From: Pyropia haitanensis
Taxonomy: Eukaryota; Rhodophyta; Bangiophyceae; Bangiales; Bangiaceae
NCBI GenBank assembly: GCA_008729055.1
Contig: SDUX01000001.1
Span: forward strand, 1,054,001 to 1,118,000
Direction of reading: 5' to 3'
Length of the DNA stretch: 64,000 nucleotides
Under the pieces are notes generated by a model that did not search any database, was not told where the DNA came from, and saw only the letters and a program-made list of their open reading frames with translations. This document shows, one piece after another, positions 8,901-15,540 of this stretch. The position numbers and the translations under genes were made by a program. The stretch's first letter is position 1; the number at the start of each line of letters is the position of its first letter.

Positions 8901-10449
8901 TGAGTGTGACGCCTGCTTTACGTAGGCGTGTCAAGACTACGTCCAGATGGCGGACGTGTTCCTCGGCGGACTTAGAGAACACGATGACGTCGTCAAGGTA
9001 GACAAGACATATCTGCCACTTGAGGCCAGACAAGATGATGTCCAGGGCTCGCTGGAACGTTGCCGGGGCATTCGTCAGCCCGAACGGCATGACGACCCAT
9101 TCGAAGAGTCCGTCGTGACATGCGAAGGCGGTCTTCTCTTGGTCCTCCTTTCGGAGTGGCACTTGCCAGTAACCGGCTGTGCAATCAAGTGTCGAGAAAA
9201 ACTGCGCCTCGCCCAACGAGTCGAGGCAATCATCCATCCTAGGAATGGGATAGGTATCCTTCTTGGTGACGGCGTTCAGCCGTCGGTAGTCGATGCAGAA
9301 CCTCGGCTTGCCGTTCTTCTTGGGCACGACCACGACTGGGCTTGACCAGTCGCTGTGGCTTGGCCGTATCACTTCCTGCTTGAGCATGGCGTTGATGCAG
9401 TCCGTGATGATCTCCCTCTTGCGCAGGCCCGTCCGGTAGGGGGCCTGGTGGATCGGGATGACCTTGTCATCGGTTTCAATCCGATGAACGGTGGCGTGGA
9501 TCGTCCCCAGCTTGCCGCTCCACATGACCTGATGCTGCTCGAGCATCCTCCGGATACGCTTGTGGAGGTGCTTCGGAGCGTCCGCGAGATCGACTGAGTC
9601 GACCGACGGCGCGGGCTTATCTTGCGGAGGTTGGGGCTTCTCATCGACCGTGGCGATGACTGGCCCCTCGTACATCTCCGCTGACCCGAGGACGGTACCT
9701 TTCTTGAGGTACCTGGTTGTCGCGCCGACGTTGCACAATCGTACCTGGAAGGGCACGGCAGGCAAGGTGCAGGCGACCCCATTCGCCAAGATGACTTGGT
9801 GACCTTGGTGCAATCTTGAGTTGGTGGTCACATGGATCAACCCGGTGATGTCGCTGTTGGCTGCCGCGAACACTTCGGTGAACGGCGGCAAGGTCGTTCG
9901 CTTAGCCAGACGGACCTTGCCCTGTTGCCGTTGAACGCAGTGCGTGTCCAAGATGGGCATGCAAACCGAGACAGGTGAACTGGGGTCGGTCCAGTACACC
10001 TTGTTGAGACGTGGGTAAATAGCCTCCACGTGCTGGTTGATGAACCGGGTACCCAAGATGGCCAGGACGGCCAACTCCTTGACGACGTGGAACGTTGAGA
10101 CCATCTTAACGTGCCCGGAGTCGACGATGATGTTGATCGCCGCCAGGATGGGAAGGGGGTTGCCACTGGCGTCAACCACCTTGGGCGTCCGTCGATTCTT
10201 GGACGCGAACGAGGTCCAGTTCGCCGGAAGTTGGTCAACCCGAATGAGGTTGAGACCCGCCCCTGTATCCAGCGTGGGCCGCATCGCACGCATGTGTTCT
10301 GGGGCAGGCCCCAGACACAGGGGAACCGTGTAGTGACGGTACGCCTTGTTGAGGATCGACGTCCAACACCGAGGTGTTGGTTGGGGTTTGCCGCGGTCAG
10401 GGGGAAGGTCGGCCGCGCCGGGCTCACGCGACCGACCGCTCAGTTTCCC
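5905..10449 (-). CDS. pol: Pol polyprotein (PR-RT-RH-INT-chromodomain-methyltransferase-like)
   Basis: The open frame extends from 10581, but its functional entry is the -1 shift from gag at 10443-10449. Counting residues from 10581: aspartic protease active site DTGA at about 105; reverse transcriptase with QVPLRKEDQEKTAF, MPFGLTNAPATFQR and YLDD at about 527; RNase H with VVDVDAC, TTERECLG and TDHQALRW; an integrase zinc module H-X-H-X-C-X2-C near 900; a catalytic DDE core starting at VDILGP near 963 with HPQTNGQVERYN; a GPY-like module; and a chromodomain (VRWWGYQSNDDVWTPL) near 1270-1320. Beyond it, residues about 1417-1540 match the methyltransferase-like domain known from DIRS elements (HTIDLFATRANK, ANPPTSLL, LLAPRWEAQEWF). 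The chromodomain places it among chromoviruses and predicts chromatin-directed insertion. Confidence 0.95.
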   Translation of the reverse strand, partial: GKLSGRSREPGAADLPPDRGKPQPTPRCWTSILNKAYRHYTVPLCLGPAPEHMRAMRPTLDTGAGLNLIRVDQLPANWTSFASKNRRTPKVVDASGNPLPILAAINIIVDSGHVKMVSTFHVVKELAVLAILGTRFINQHVEAIYPRLNKVYWTDPSSPVSVCMPILDTHCVQRQQGKVRLAKRTTLPPFTEVFAAANSDITGLIHVTTNSRLHQGHQVILANGVACTLPAVPFQVRLCNVGATTRYLKKGTVLGSAEMYEGPVIATVDEKPQPPQDKPAPSVDSVDLADAPKHLHKRIRRMLEQHQVMWSGKLGTIHATVHRIETDDKVIPIHQAPYRTGLRKREIITDCINAMLKQEVIRPSHSDWSSPVVVVPKKNGKPRFCIDYRRLNAVTKKDTYPIPRMDDCLDSLGEAQFFSTLDCTAGYWQVPLRKEDQEKTAFACHDGLFEWVVMPFGLTNAPATFQRALDIILSGLKWQICLVYLDDVIVFSKSAEEHVRHLDVVLTRLRKAGVTLNLEKCAFFKKEVEYLGHLVCPGQLKVHNKNTEALKRATFPKTKTHMKSFLGACNVYRRFVKDFAKRARPLTELTKNDVGPDLPEPTAEQLAAFEDLKQALVTPPVLTIPHPTRRFVVDVDACADQLGCALLQEQEDGQLQPVGYYSRTLKPAEQNYCTTERECLGLVWGVLTLRHFLDGNKFTVRTDHQALRWIYNTTDPSSRLMRWRLRLAEFTFDVLYKPGASHHAPDFLSRTRTGALDDSDLDDEIPCLALAETARSLQRGRYTHAVRLTPVAFEDLVADQATDALCKVIRKKMAAGKAPNFSVKDGALYREGLDGDQLVVPHKHRARLLHLAHFPTTEGHPGSNRMYYSMRRRFYWPSMATDAYGVVTRCAACAQSRLALRRHTAPMRLFPATEPLTEVNVDILGPLPVSLTRNKYVLAFTDRFSKVVRCVALKKVTAVTVASALVEVWVASYGPPDVLLSDQGSQFMSKFFIAVCRTLGIETRESTPYHPQTNGQVERYNRTIVKQLRHYVADNPQRWDELLPILTYAYNTQPHRSTGVAPFELVIPRRIPNLTVHSPPPGVSIQAHGTTKDGSPLSVKRSFMARLRKTIPKVAEALRKTQQRYKKTYDKNLATRNKDVKIGDYVYLKAHQREHKLSSPTNGPFLVVDLDDKTFVVQVGDEESRVSWDQATPAPRPDAAGEADATPHALLKDKVNLSDRPSVMDDYLIDKLVGYRCVDGEHQAKVRWWGYQSNDDVWTPLGDLPKHLVLRYLRNQNKQVPGYEWSPTKMTLRSQSQGLPHPDARVNAVTPSVRWVPTIIAFHQSPDGHVQARLIWTHPRGQVGEVIPLYYLRSTFPTNFPRNIPERADWTAPRAIVDRLEKLHGPHTIDLFATRANKRFERFGSKECEPGAEWRDSMSHDWTPHNAWANPPTSLLPEIAERLASGPPLALTLLAPRWEAQEWFSIFMNRCFEYEELPLECFPRSPASPDLWVAEHPPVWTTIVFRFERNHAGE
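5920..5938. repeat. 8-bp hairpin at the pol 3' end
   Basis: ATTTCGCT, CAA, AGCGAAAT is a perfect 8-bp inverted repeat with a 3-base loop. It sits just past the pol stop and at the end of the antisense ORF. It is conspicuous because it is AT-rich in GC-rich surroundings, and it lies exactly where two converging frames meet. Confidence 0.7.
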
Positions 10450-12251
10450 TGAGCGTGGGCAGGGTGGTCGTCGGTGTCGACGAAGGCCGTTACGGCACGG
10501 TCCGTTGACGAACGTCGGCGTTCCCGTCGAGGTTCGGGGCAGTCGCTGGAGAAGTGCCCGAACCGGTGACAGTTGTAGCATTCGTCCGTCGAAGTTGCAG
10601 TTCGACGCGGGGACGGGGACCTCGATGCCGGTGTGGCGTTGCGTTCCGTTCGCGCGAAACGTGGTGGTTGCGGCGGAGTGACCGCGACATTCGCTACGAC
10701 GGCTTCCGAGACGGCTCCAACACGGATTGGAGAGGTAGTGTTCCGGATGTGTCGACGCAGGTCCACCTTGACCTTCTGGACACCCGTCCAGTAGATCTGC
10801 GCGGTAGTGATCGCTTCCGGCAGCGACACGCGGCCCTTGGTCATCTGGAACATGACAACCTGCGCCTTGATCGCGTCGTGAAGTCCGTTGATGAACGTAT
10901 CAACGAGATCGCTGCTGTTGAACAAGCCGACGAGGCGGTCGCACATACGCTCGAGTCGTTCGCCGAACGCTCGAGGTGCTTCCTCTTGTTCTTGACGAGC
11001 AGAAATGACCTCGGTGTAGGCCTCGTTCAACTTGTCCGGCGTTGCAAACTTCTGCAACAGCCAGTTGACTCCGTCCCCGTACGTCTTGATGGCGTGCGCG
11101 TCCCGTGTCCCACTGTTGGACACGGCGGAGGTGAAGGACAGCTTGGCCGATCCCGACAGGCGAAAGCCGAGGAGAGGCAGTGCTTGTCCGTGTGACGCTC
11201 CGGCGGCGTCACAAGCTTTCTTGAACGTAGACAAGAACCCGAAGATGGCGAGAGGGTCCTTTCCAGTGAAGGGCGCCTGACCTTGGAACGGCCCGTCCAA
11301 GCACTTGTTCAGCTTATGTGCTTTCCTGACAAGACGGGGTGGATACGCCAGGCGCGTATCCTCCAGGAAGTACGTCTTGTAGCACAACAGACGTCGGTAA
11401 CGACGGTTGGGTGCATGGATGGCCATCCGACGGTCGAACACCTCGTGTTCGTTCTTCTTTGATCGCTTGGACTTGAGCCCGCGTCGGCGTCGCGTAGCTT
11501 CCTCCTCGTCCGTGGTGCTCTCGTCGGAAGATTCCGACGGGGAAGACGGCGGGGAAGGAGGGGTCGGGGGCCCCGATGTCGACGATGACGACGACGACCG
11601 ATCGGGCGAAGTAGATCGGTCCGTCGCCGTCGATGACCGGGACTTGGAAGGGGCGTCGTCACGTCGAGTGTGACGAGGGCCCTTGCGTGTGCGGCGGCCG
11701 CGCTCGGGGGTGCCCTGAGCGGGGCGCTCACCGTACACTTGAAGGAGAGCCTGGAGTCCCGCAAGTAGCTCCGCCGTGTCATGTTGTTCCTTGACAGGCT
11801 CAGGTGTCGGCTGCTTGCGATCCTTAGGCTGACCCTTCTTGGTGGGTCGGGGCTTCTTCATGGAGCCACTGGCGGATCTGCTCTCTTGAGCAGACTTCTG
11901 CATCTCAACCAGCAGATCTTGTTGCTGCTGCAGACGTCGCGTCAGTTCGGCTACCGTGGTCTGCTCGTCATTCAAAGCTTGCTCCGCTTGAGCAAGGGCA
12001 GCTTCATAGGCGGCAGTCCGGCCGTCGTCTTCCGCCTCTGCGGTAGGCGTCGGCCCAGCCGCCGACGCCGAGGCCGCTGGGAACGTCAGCGGGTCGTCCT
12101 TTGGGTCCACGTCGGCATGCGCCGACGGGGCCCGACGAGGAGGCGGAGGGGGGTCGTTGCGGGCTTGAGTGGTAGAGGAAGACCTCGTGGAGACGCCCTT
12201 TCGGCGCGTCCCATCGGGGGGCACGTAGTCCTTCGGGAGATGAGGATCCAT
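10440..12251 (-). CDS. gag: Gag polyprotein (603 aa, CCHC zinc knuckle)
   Basis: The first ATG after the 5' LTR opens a 603-codon frame. The N-terminal 330 residues are low complexity: a Gln/Leu coiled coil near residues 85-125 (RRLQQQQDLLVEMQKS), then Lys/Arg- and Ser-rich tracts. A globular capsid-like part covers about 330-500 (ALPLLGFRLSGSAKLSF and neighbours). One CCHC knuckle, CYNCHRFGHFSSDC, lies near 555. This matches Ty3/gypsy Gag, which assembles the particle and binds RNA. The stop overlaps pol in the -1 frame, and the frame ends right after the slippery heptamer, so most product should be Gag alone. Confidence 0.93.
   Translation of the reverse strand: MDPHLPKDYVPPDGTRRKGVSTRSSSTTQARNDPPPPPRRAPSAHADVDPKDDPLTFPAASASAAGPTPTAEAEDDGRTAAYEAALAQAEQALNDEQTTVAELTRRLQQQQDLLVEMQKSAQESRSASGSMKKPRPTKKGQPKDRKQPTPEPVKEQHDTAELLAGLQALLQVYGERPAQGTPERGRRTRKGPRHTRRDDAPSKSRSSTATDRSTSPDRSSSSSSTSGPPTPPSPPSSPSESSDESTTDEEEATRRRRGLKSKRSKKNEHEVFDRRMAIHAPNRRYRRLLCYKTYFLEDTRLAYPPRLVRKAHKLNKCLDGPFQGQAPFTGKDPLAIFGFLSTFKKACDAAGASHGQALPLLGFRLSGSAKLSFTSAVSNSGTRDAHAIKTYGDGVNWLLQKFATPDKLNEAYTEVISARQEQEEAPRAFGERLERMCDRLVGLFNSSDLVDTFINGLHDAIKAQVVMFQMTKGRVSLPEAITTAQIYWTGVQKVKVDLRRHIRNTTSPIRVGAVSEAVVANVAVTPPQPPRFARTERNATPASRSPSPRRTATSTDECYNCHRFGHFSSDCPEPRRERRRSSTDRAVTAFVDTDDHPAHAQGN
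10443..10449 (-). promoter_or_regulatory. -1 ribosomal frameshift slippery site GGGAAAC
   Basis: The last sense codons of gag read CAG GGA AAC TGA. The heptamer G GGA AAC therefore lies in the exact X XXY YYZ phase, directly before the stop. Slipping back one base enters the pol frame (GGG AAA CTG AGC). Position, phase and consensus all fit programmed -1 frameshifting. The downstream stem or pseudoknot was not computed. Confidence 0.88.
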
Positions 12252-12517
12252 GTTGCCCGACCGATCAGGTCCTCCCCTGTCGAGGACCGGCGATCGCTGT
12301 CGTCCACGGGGCTACGGCCCGTGGCGACCCCTTGACGTGATGAGCCCCGCTCACCACCACCTTGACCCGGGTCCGTTTGCGCCCTGCGCTCCGGCCGCCC
12401 AAGTCGAAGTCCACGATGACACCGCTACCCGTCTTAGCCGTAAAAGATAAGGAGATACACGTCCACCTCACGGCCGAGGGCCGTGAGTTTCTGCGTATCC
12501 CCTGCTGCTCCACCAAA
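12252..12517 (-). promoter_or_regulatory. Gag leader with putative primer-binding site
   Basis: Reading the sense strand away from the 5' LTR, the sequence begins TTTGGTGGAGCAGCAGGGG at 12517. A TGG two bases after the LTR, followed by a GC-rich 15-mer, is what a tRNA 3'-end complement would look like. Its reverse complement ends CTCCACCA preceded by a T-arm-like CCCCTG. I could not assign the tRNA species. The leader also holds a short stem (CGTGGACGACAG region) before the gag ATG at 12251. Confidence 0.55.
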
Positions 12518-13252
12518 TGTGGCAAGTCGGGTGTCCACAGGGTACCGTAGTCAGGGGGGAGGGTTGACGCACAAACCCGTAACCGCAGTGCCAAAACTAT
12601 GGCAAGTAAACGGGACAAAGAAGGATACGTTTAGACCTGACGAGCAGGGAGGAGCGGGGCGAGAACGCCGTCGCGTGCCCAGAAGAGGCACGCGCGCGCC
12701 CGCCGCAACCCTCGATCGGACAGGTCGACCGGGCAGGGTCGACCTGTCCTAAGAAATAGAAGCGAAATCCCTCCAAGACGATAATTGCATGCGAAATTGG
12801 TGAGTACCCCCCGAAAGGGCGTACCACAATCGATAGGTCGATCCTATCGATCGTCACAGGGAGTACTCGATCCAGCTCCCGCGGCCGTCCTCCCCCGGCC
12901 CGGGAGCTGTCCCTCGGGTCGAAGGATCGCCCGCCGGCGCACGCCTTCGACCCAATCACAAGCGACCTAGGGGGGGGGGCTAGCCCCACCCGTGACGCGA
13001 CCGTTCGGGCCCGGTGCGCCGCCCGACCCTTTTACAGGGGTCGGGGAGAGGGGTCGCACGACGCCCCCGGCGGGTGTGGCCGCCCGTGGGGCTGCGGCGT
13101 GTGCCGTCCACTGAGTCGTGGACGGCCCCCCGCGTGCCCCCTTAGGCGCACATATGCCATGGGTGTGGCCACCCGCGGGGCTGCAGCGCGCGGCCGTCCA
13201 CGGCTGTGGGACGGCCCCCGCGTGCCCCCCCCCTAGGCGTATATATGCCACA
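12518..13252 (-). repeat. 5' LTR (735 bp)
   Basis: Starting TGTGG and ending CCACA on the plus strand, this is the partner of 3831-4564. The flanking base changes abruptly at both ends, which fixes the borders. It presumably carries the element's promoter; no single TATA box could be assigned in the sense direction with confidence. Confidence 0.95.
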
Positions 13253-13257
13253 GTGCG
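13253..13257. repeat. Target site duplication, right copy (GTGCG)
   Basis: These five bases follow CCACA at the right LTR end and match 3826-3830. They belong to a transposase codon stretch on the minus strand. Confidence 0.93.
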
Positions 13258-13619
13258 CCGCTGCTGGCAAACAACGGGATGGACCGCGGCACGTCGTTGA
13301 AGCCCTCATAAAACTGCGTCACGCGCGCGGATATACTGGAGCTGCCCAAAGATGCTGCGTAGGTGGCTGCCCATCGTACAGCGTCGTCCGCCCCTCCGGT
13401 CGGAGCCTCGTCCTCGGCATCGTCGTCCGCGGTGCCACTCAAGCCCGGCTCAGTTGTACGCGAGCCGCCTTGAACGCCTCCACTTGCCGGTTGCAGCCGC
13501 GTTGCGTACGTCAATGGGCTCCCTTGATGTGCTTGTCGCAGGTGCCGCAAACACACGTTCACGCGCCCAAAGGGTCTGTTGCAGTAAACACAGACATACG
13601 TTGCCACTTGATCAGCCAT
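13258..13619 (-). pseudogene. Plavaka-like transposase, N-terminal part (interrupted gene)
   Basis: The ATG at 13619 opens a frame whose first 30 residues form a C2H2 finger, CVYCNRPFGRVNVCLRHLRQAH. Such an N-terminal finger is usual for Plavaka-type transposases and would bind the transposon ends. A Ser/Thr/Asp-rich linker and VRWAATYAASLG, TQFYEGFNDVP follow. The frame meets the LTR at 13257. Its codon phase matches the sequence at 3825 exactly, so this is the displaced 5' end of the gene at 826-3830. Confidence 0.8.
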
Positions 13620-14075
13620 GGTAACAGCGACAGAGGGAATGGAGCTCGGTGGTTGCGGGCGGGGACGGTAGACAAACGCCAGCGAGACAGCTACAGGCAC
13701 CGGAGAGCGCGACCAGCAAAAGACAAAAGCAGGGCAATGGGGGGGGGGGGGGGGGGGGGGCAGCCGCCGTGTAGTGGTGAGCGGGGAAGCAGCCCCCGCC
13801 CGGTCGTCGAAAGCGGCGGCGGCGACCGTAGGGACGCGGGCGGGGCGGCAGGCGCTGCACGGACGTGTGCGGGGCGGCAGGCGCTGCGGAATCGTGCAGG
13901 GGCGGGGGGGGGGCAGCCACAAAAGACCGTCGTGGACGCAGTGTCGTACGAGGGGGGGGCATCCGCCACACGTGCGTGCATAGGGCGCAGCTCCCGCCGT
14001 GTCGTGAGGAGATGGCGTGTCGCCGCAGGGTCGTGCGGCGGGGGGGTGCCGCCAAAGAGTCGTGGGGTCGATTGT

Positions 14076-14131
14076 TGCTGCCGCTGGGTTGTCGGCCGGT
14101 CGCTGCTGCCGCTGGGTTGTCGGCCGGTCGC
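14076..14131. repeat. 28-bp tandem repeat, two copies
   Basis: TGCTGCCGCTGGGTTGTCGG starts at 14076 and again at 14104. Degenerate relatives of the GGTTGTCGGCCGGTCGC core recur up to about 14400. Confidence 0.75.
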
Positions 14132-14214
14132 AGCCGCCACAGGGTTGGACGTGGCGGCGGCTGCCGCCGCAGGGTGCTGCGGCCGGTCGTTGCTGCGGCT
14201 AGGTTATCGGGCCG

Positions 14215-14395
14215 GTCGCCGCCATCACGGCAACGTAGGGCGGGCGGTAGCAACCTCACAATTCTTGGGGAGGGCGGAAGCCGCCGCGGGGTTGTCGGGC
14301 CGGTCGCCGCCGTCACAGGAACGTAGGGGGGGCAGTAGTAACCGCACAGTTGTTGGGGAGGGCGGCAGCCGCCGCGGGGTTGTCATGCCGGTCGC
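14215..14395. repeat. 88-bp tandem repeat, two copies
   Basis: The units start at 14215 and 14303, with the head of a third at 14391. They share GTCGCCGCC..., a CACAGTTGTTGGGGAGGGCGG-like centre and a GCCGCCGCGGGGTTGTC end, with about 10% divergence. Confidence 0.8.
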
Positions 14396-15540
14396 CGCCG
14401 CATCGAGGATGGAGGTCAAGGCCGCCGCAGGGTCGTGGGGGGAGGTGGCAGTCGCCACGGGGCCGCGGCGACAGACGCGAAAGGCCGCTCGCCAGCTCCC
14501 GGCTGGGAGACCACAAAGTAACGGGCTGCCAACGGCGCGGGCGGCGGGCAACGGCGGCGTTCTCGGGAAGAGGAGCGCTGGCGTCGACAGCGCGTCGGCC
14601 AGAAAGACGCGGGGCAGCACCGCGGCCGACCAAGCCCGGTCCGGGTCCATCGCTACGCGCTCGAGCCCAGGGCCTGCTCGATCGCAAGCAGCGTCACTTC
14701 GCCGTCGTCGCCTGACCCCCCTGCCGGGGGGTCACCGGTCGCCGGGCCGGCCCGGAGACACTGGTCCCGCTCGCGACCCAGCCGGAGCCGAACGAGTACC
14801 GGGTGTGCCGCACGCTGCGGAGGGGTGTGGGGGGTGCTGCAGGCGCAGAAGGGGCGCGGGCCGATCCGCAGACACAGCTGGCGCCCCGTCACTTGCGTGC
14901 AAGGGTGCTACTTGGGAGTCGGCTTCAAGCCGCCAGCCGCACACCCCTCACAGACCCCGCACTCTCGCCGCCTGGTAGGGGTGCCTGGGCAACTTCAGTG
15001 CTCCGCAAGTGCCCACAGCATTTCACGGGTTTCCAAGCCTGAGACCACCGAAAAAGGGACGTCCGGTCCGCCTGTGCAGCCGTATGAGCGCGGGCTCCTC
15101 AGTCGCCGCTCAGTGCCCAGAATAGTCGACTTGGATCGACTCCAAAATGCCGAATGCACATTATGACTTGTAAAGTAAAATAAAAGGCAGAGAGCCGACC
15201 CCTTACGATGGGGAGTCCTTGACCCTCCCCGTGGCGACCGCGGCGGGGCCGCACCTCCCCGCCCGCGGGCGCGCCCACATGATGAACAGCAAAGGCAGCG
15301 CCACGGCGGGGCACGCGCAGACTGACCAACCGCCAAATGTCCGAAGAGGGGAAGGGACGAAACACAAAAAAAGGGGGCGGCGACGGCGCAGGGGCGGCGG
15401 CGGCGGGGCGCCGCCTACCCGCACCGCCCCCCCCTCACCCGCACCCAGTCACGGAATGGGGGTACGACCCGCCGCAGCAGGATGGCGCGACCACACCATG
15501 GCGCGGAGGTCTGCCCCGCGCCGCCCACGGCGCCCGCGCG

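Larger units (their letters stand above)
3831..13252 (-). mobile_element. Ty3/gypsy chromovirus LTR retrotransposon, apparently intact
   Basis: This 9,422-bp element is flanked by LTRs at 3831-4564 and 12518-13252 and by GTGCG duplications. The element's sense strand is minus, so its 5' LTR is the right-hand copy. Order in the sense direction is LTR, primer-binding region, gag (12251-10440), frameshift site, pol (to 5905), a 1.3-kb 3' region with antisense ORFs, then LTR. Neither gag nor pol contains a stop. The LTRs differ by one substitution (A at 4106 against G in the other copy) and one base in a G-run. Intact frames and near-identical LTRs point to a recent and possibly still competent insertion. 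Confidence 0.95.
826..13619 (-). mobile_element. CACTA/Plavaka-like DNA transposon, split by a retrotransposon
   Basis: The two ends of one minus-strand transposase gene lie at 13258-13619 (N-terminal) and 826-3830 (remainder). They are separated by a complete LTR retrotransposon with a 5-bp target duplication. When the insertion and one GTGCG copy are ignored, the reading frame runs uninterrupted across the junction, so the host transposon was probably intact when hit. These limits are those of the coding part; terminal inverted repeats were not identified. Confidence 0.8.
13620..15540. other. Intergenic GC-rich DNA with short tandem repeats
   Basis: No gene could be supported here. There is a 20-base G-run at 13740-13760 and repeated GGGTTGTCGGCCGGTCGC-type motifs. 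A short A-rich segment at 15160-15190 (AAAGTAAAATAAAAGG) may hold 3'-end signals. A 590-codon plus frame exists but has repeat-like composition and no domain. HCCS transcripts read into the right edge from the minus strand. Confidence 0.5.

Noticed and set aside
13206..14978. 590-codon plus-strand open frame
   Set aside because: It starts inside the LTR, crosses the antisense transposase exon and runs through tandem repeats. It has no domain and repeat-driven composition.
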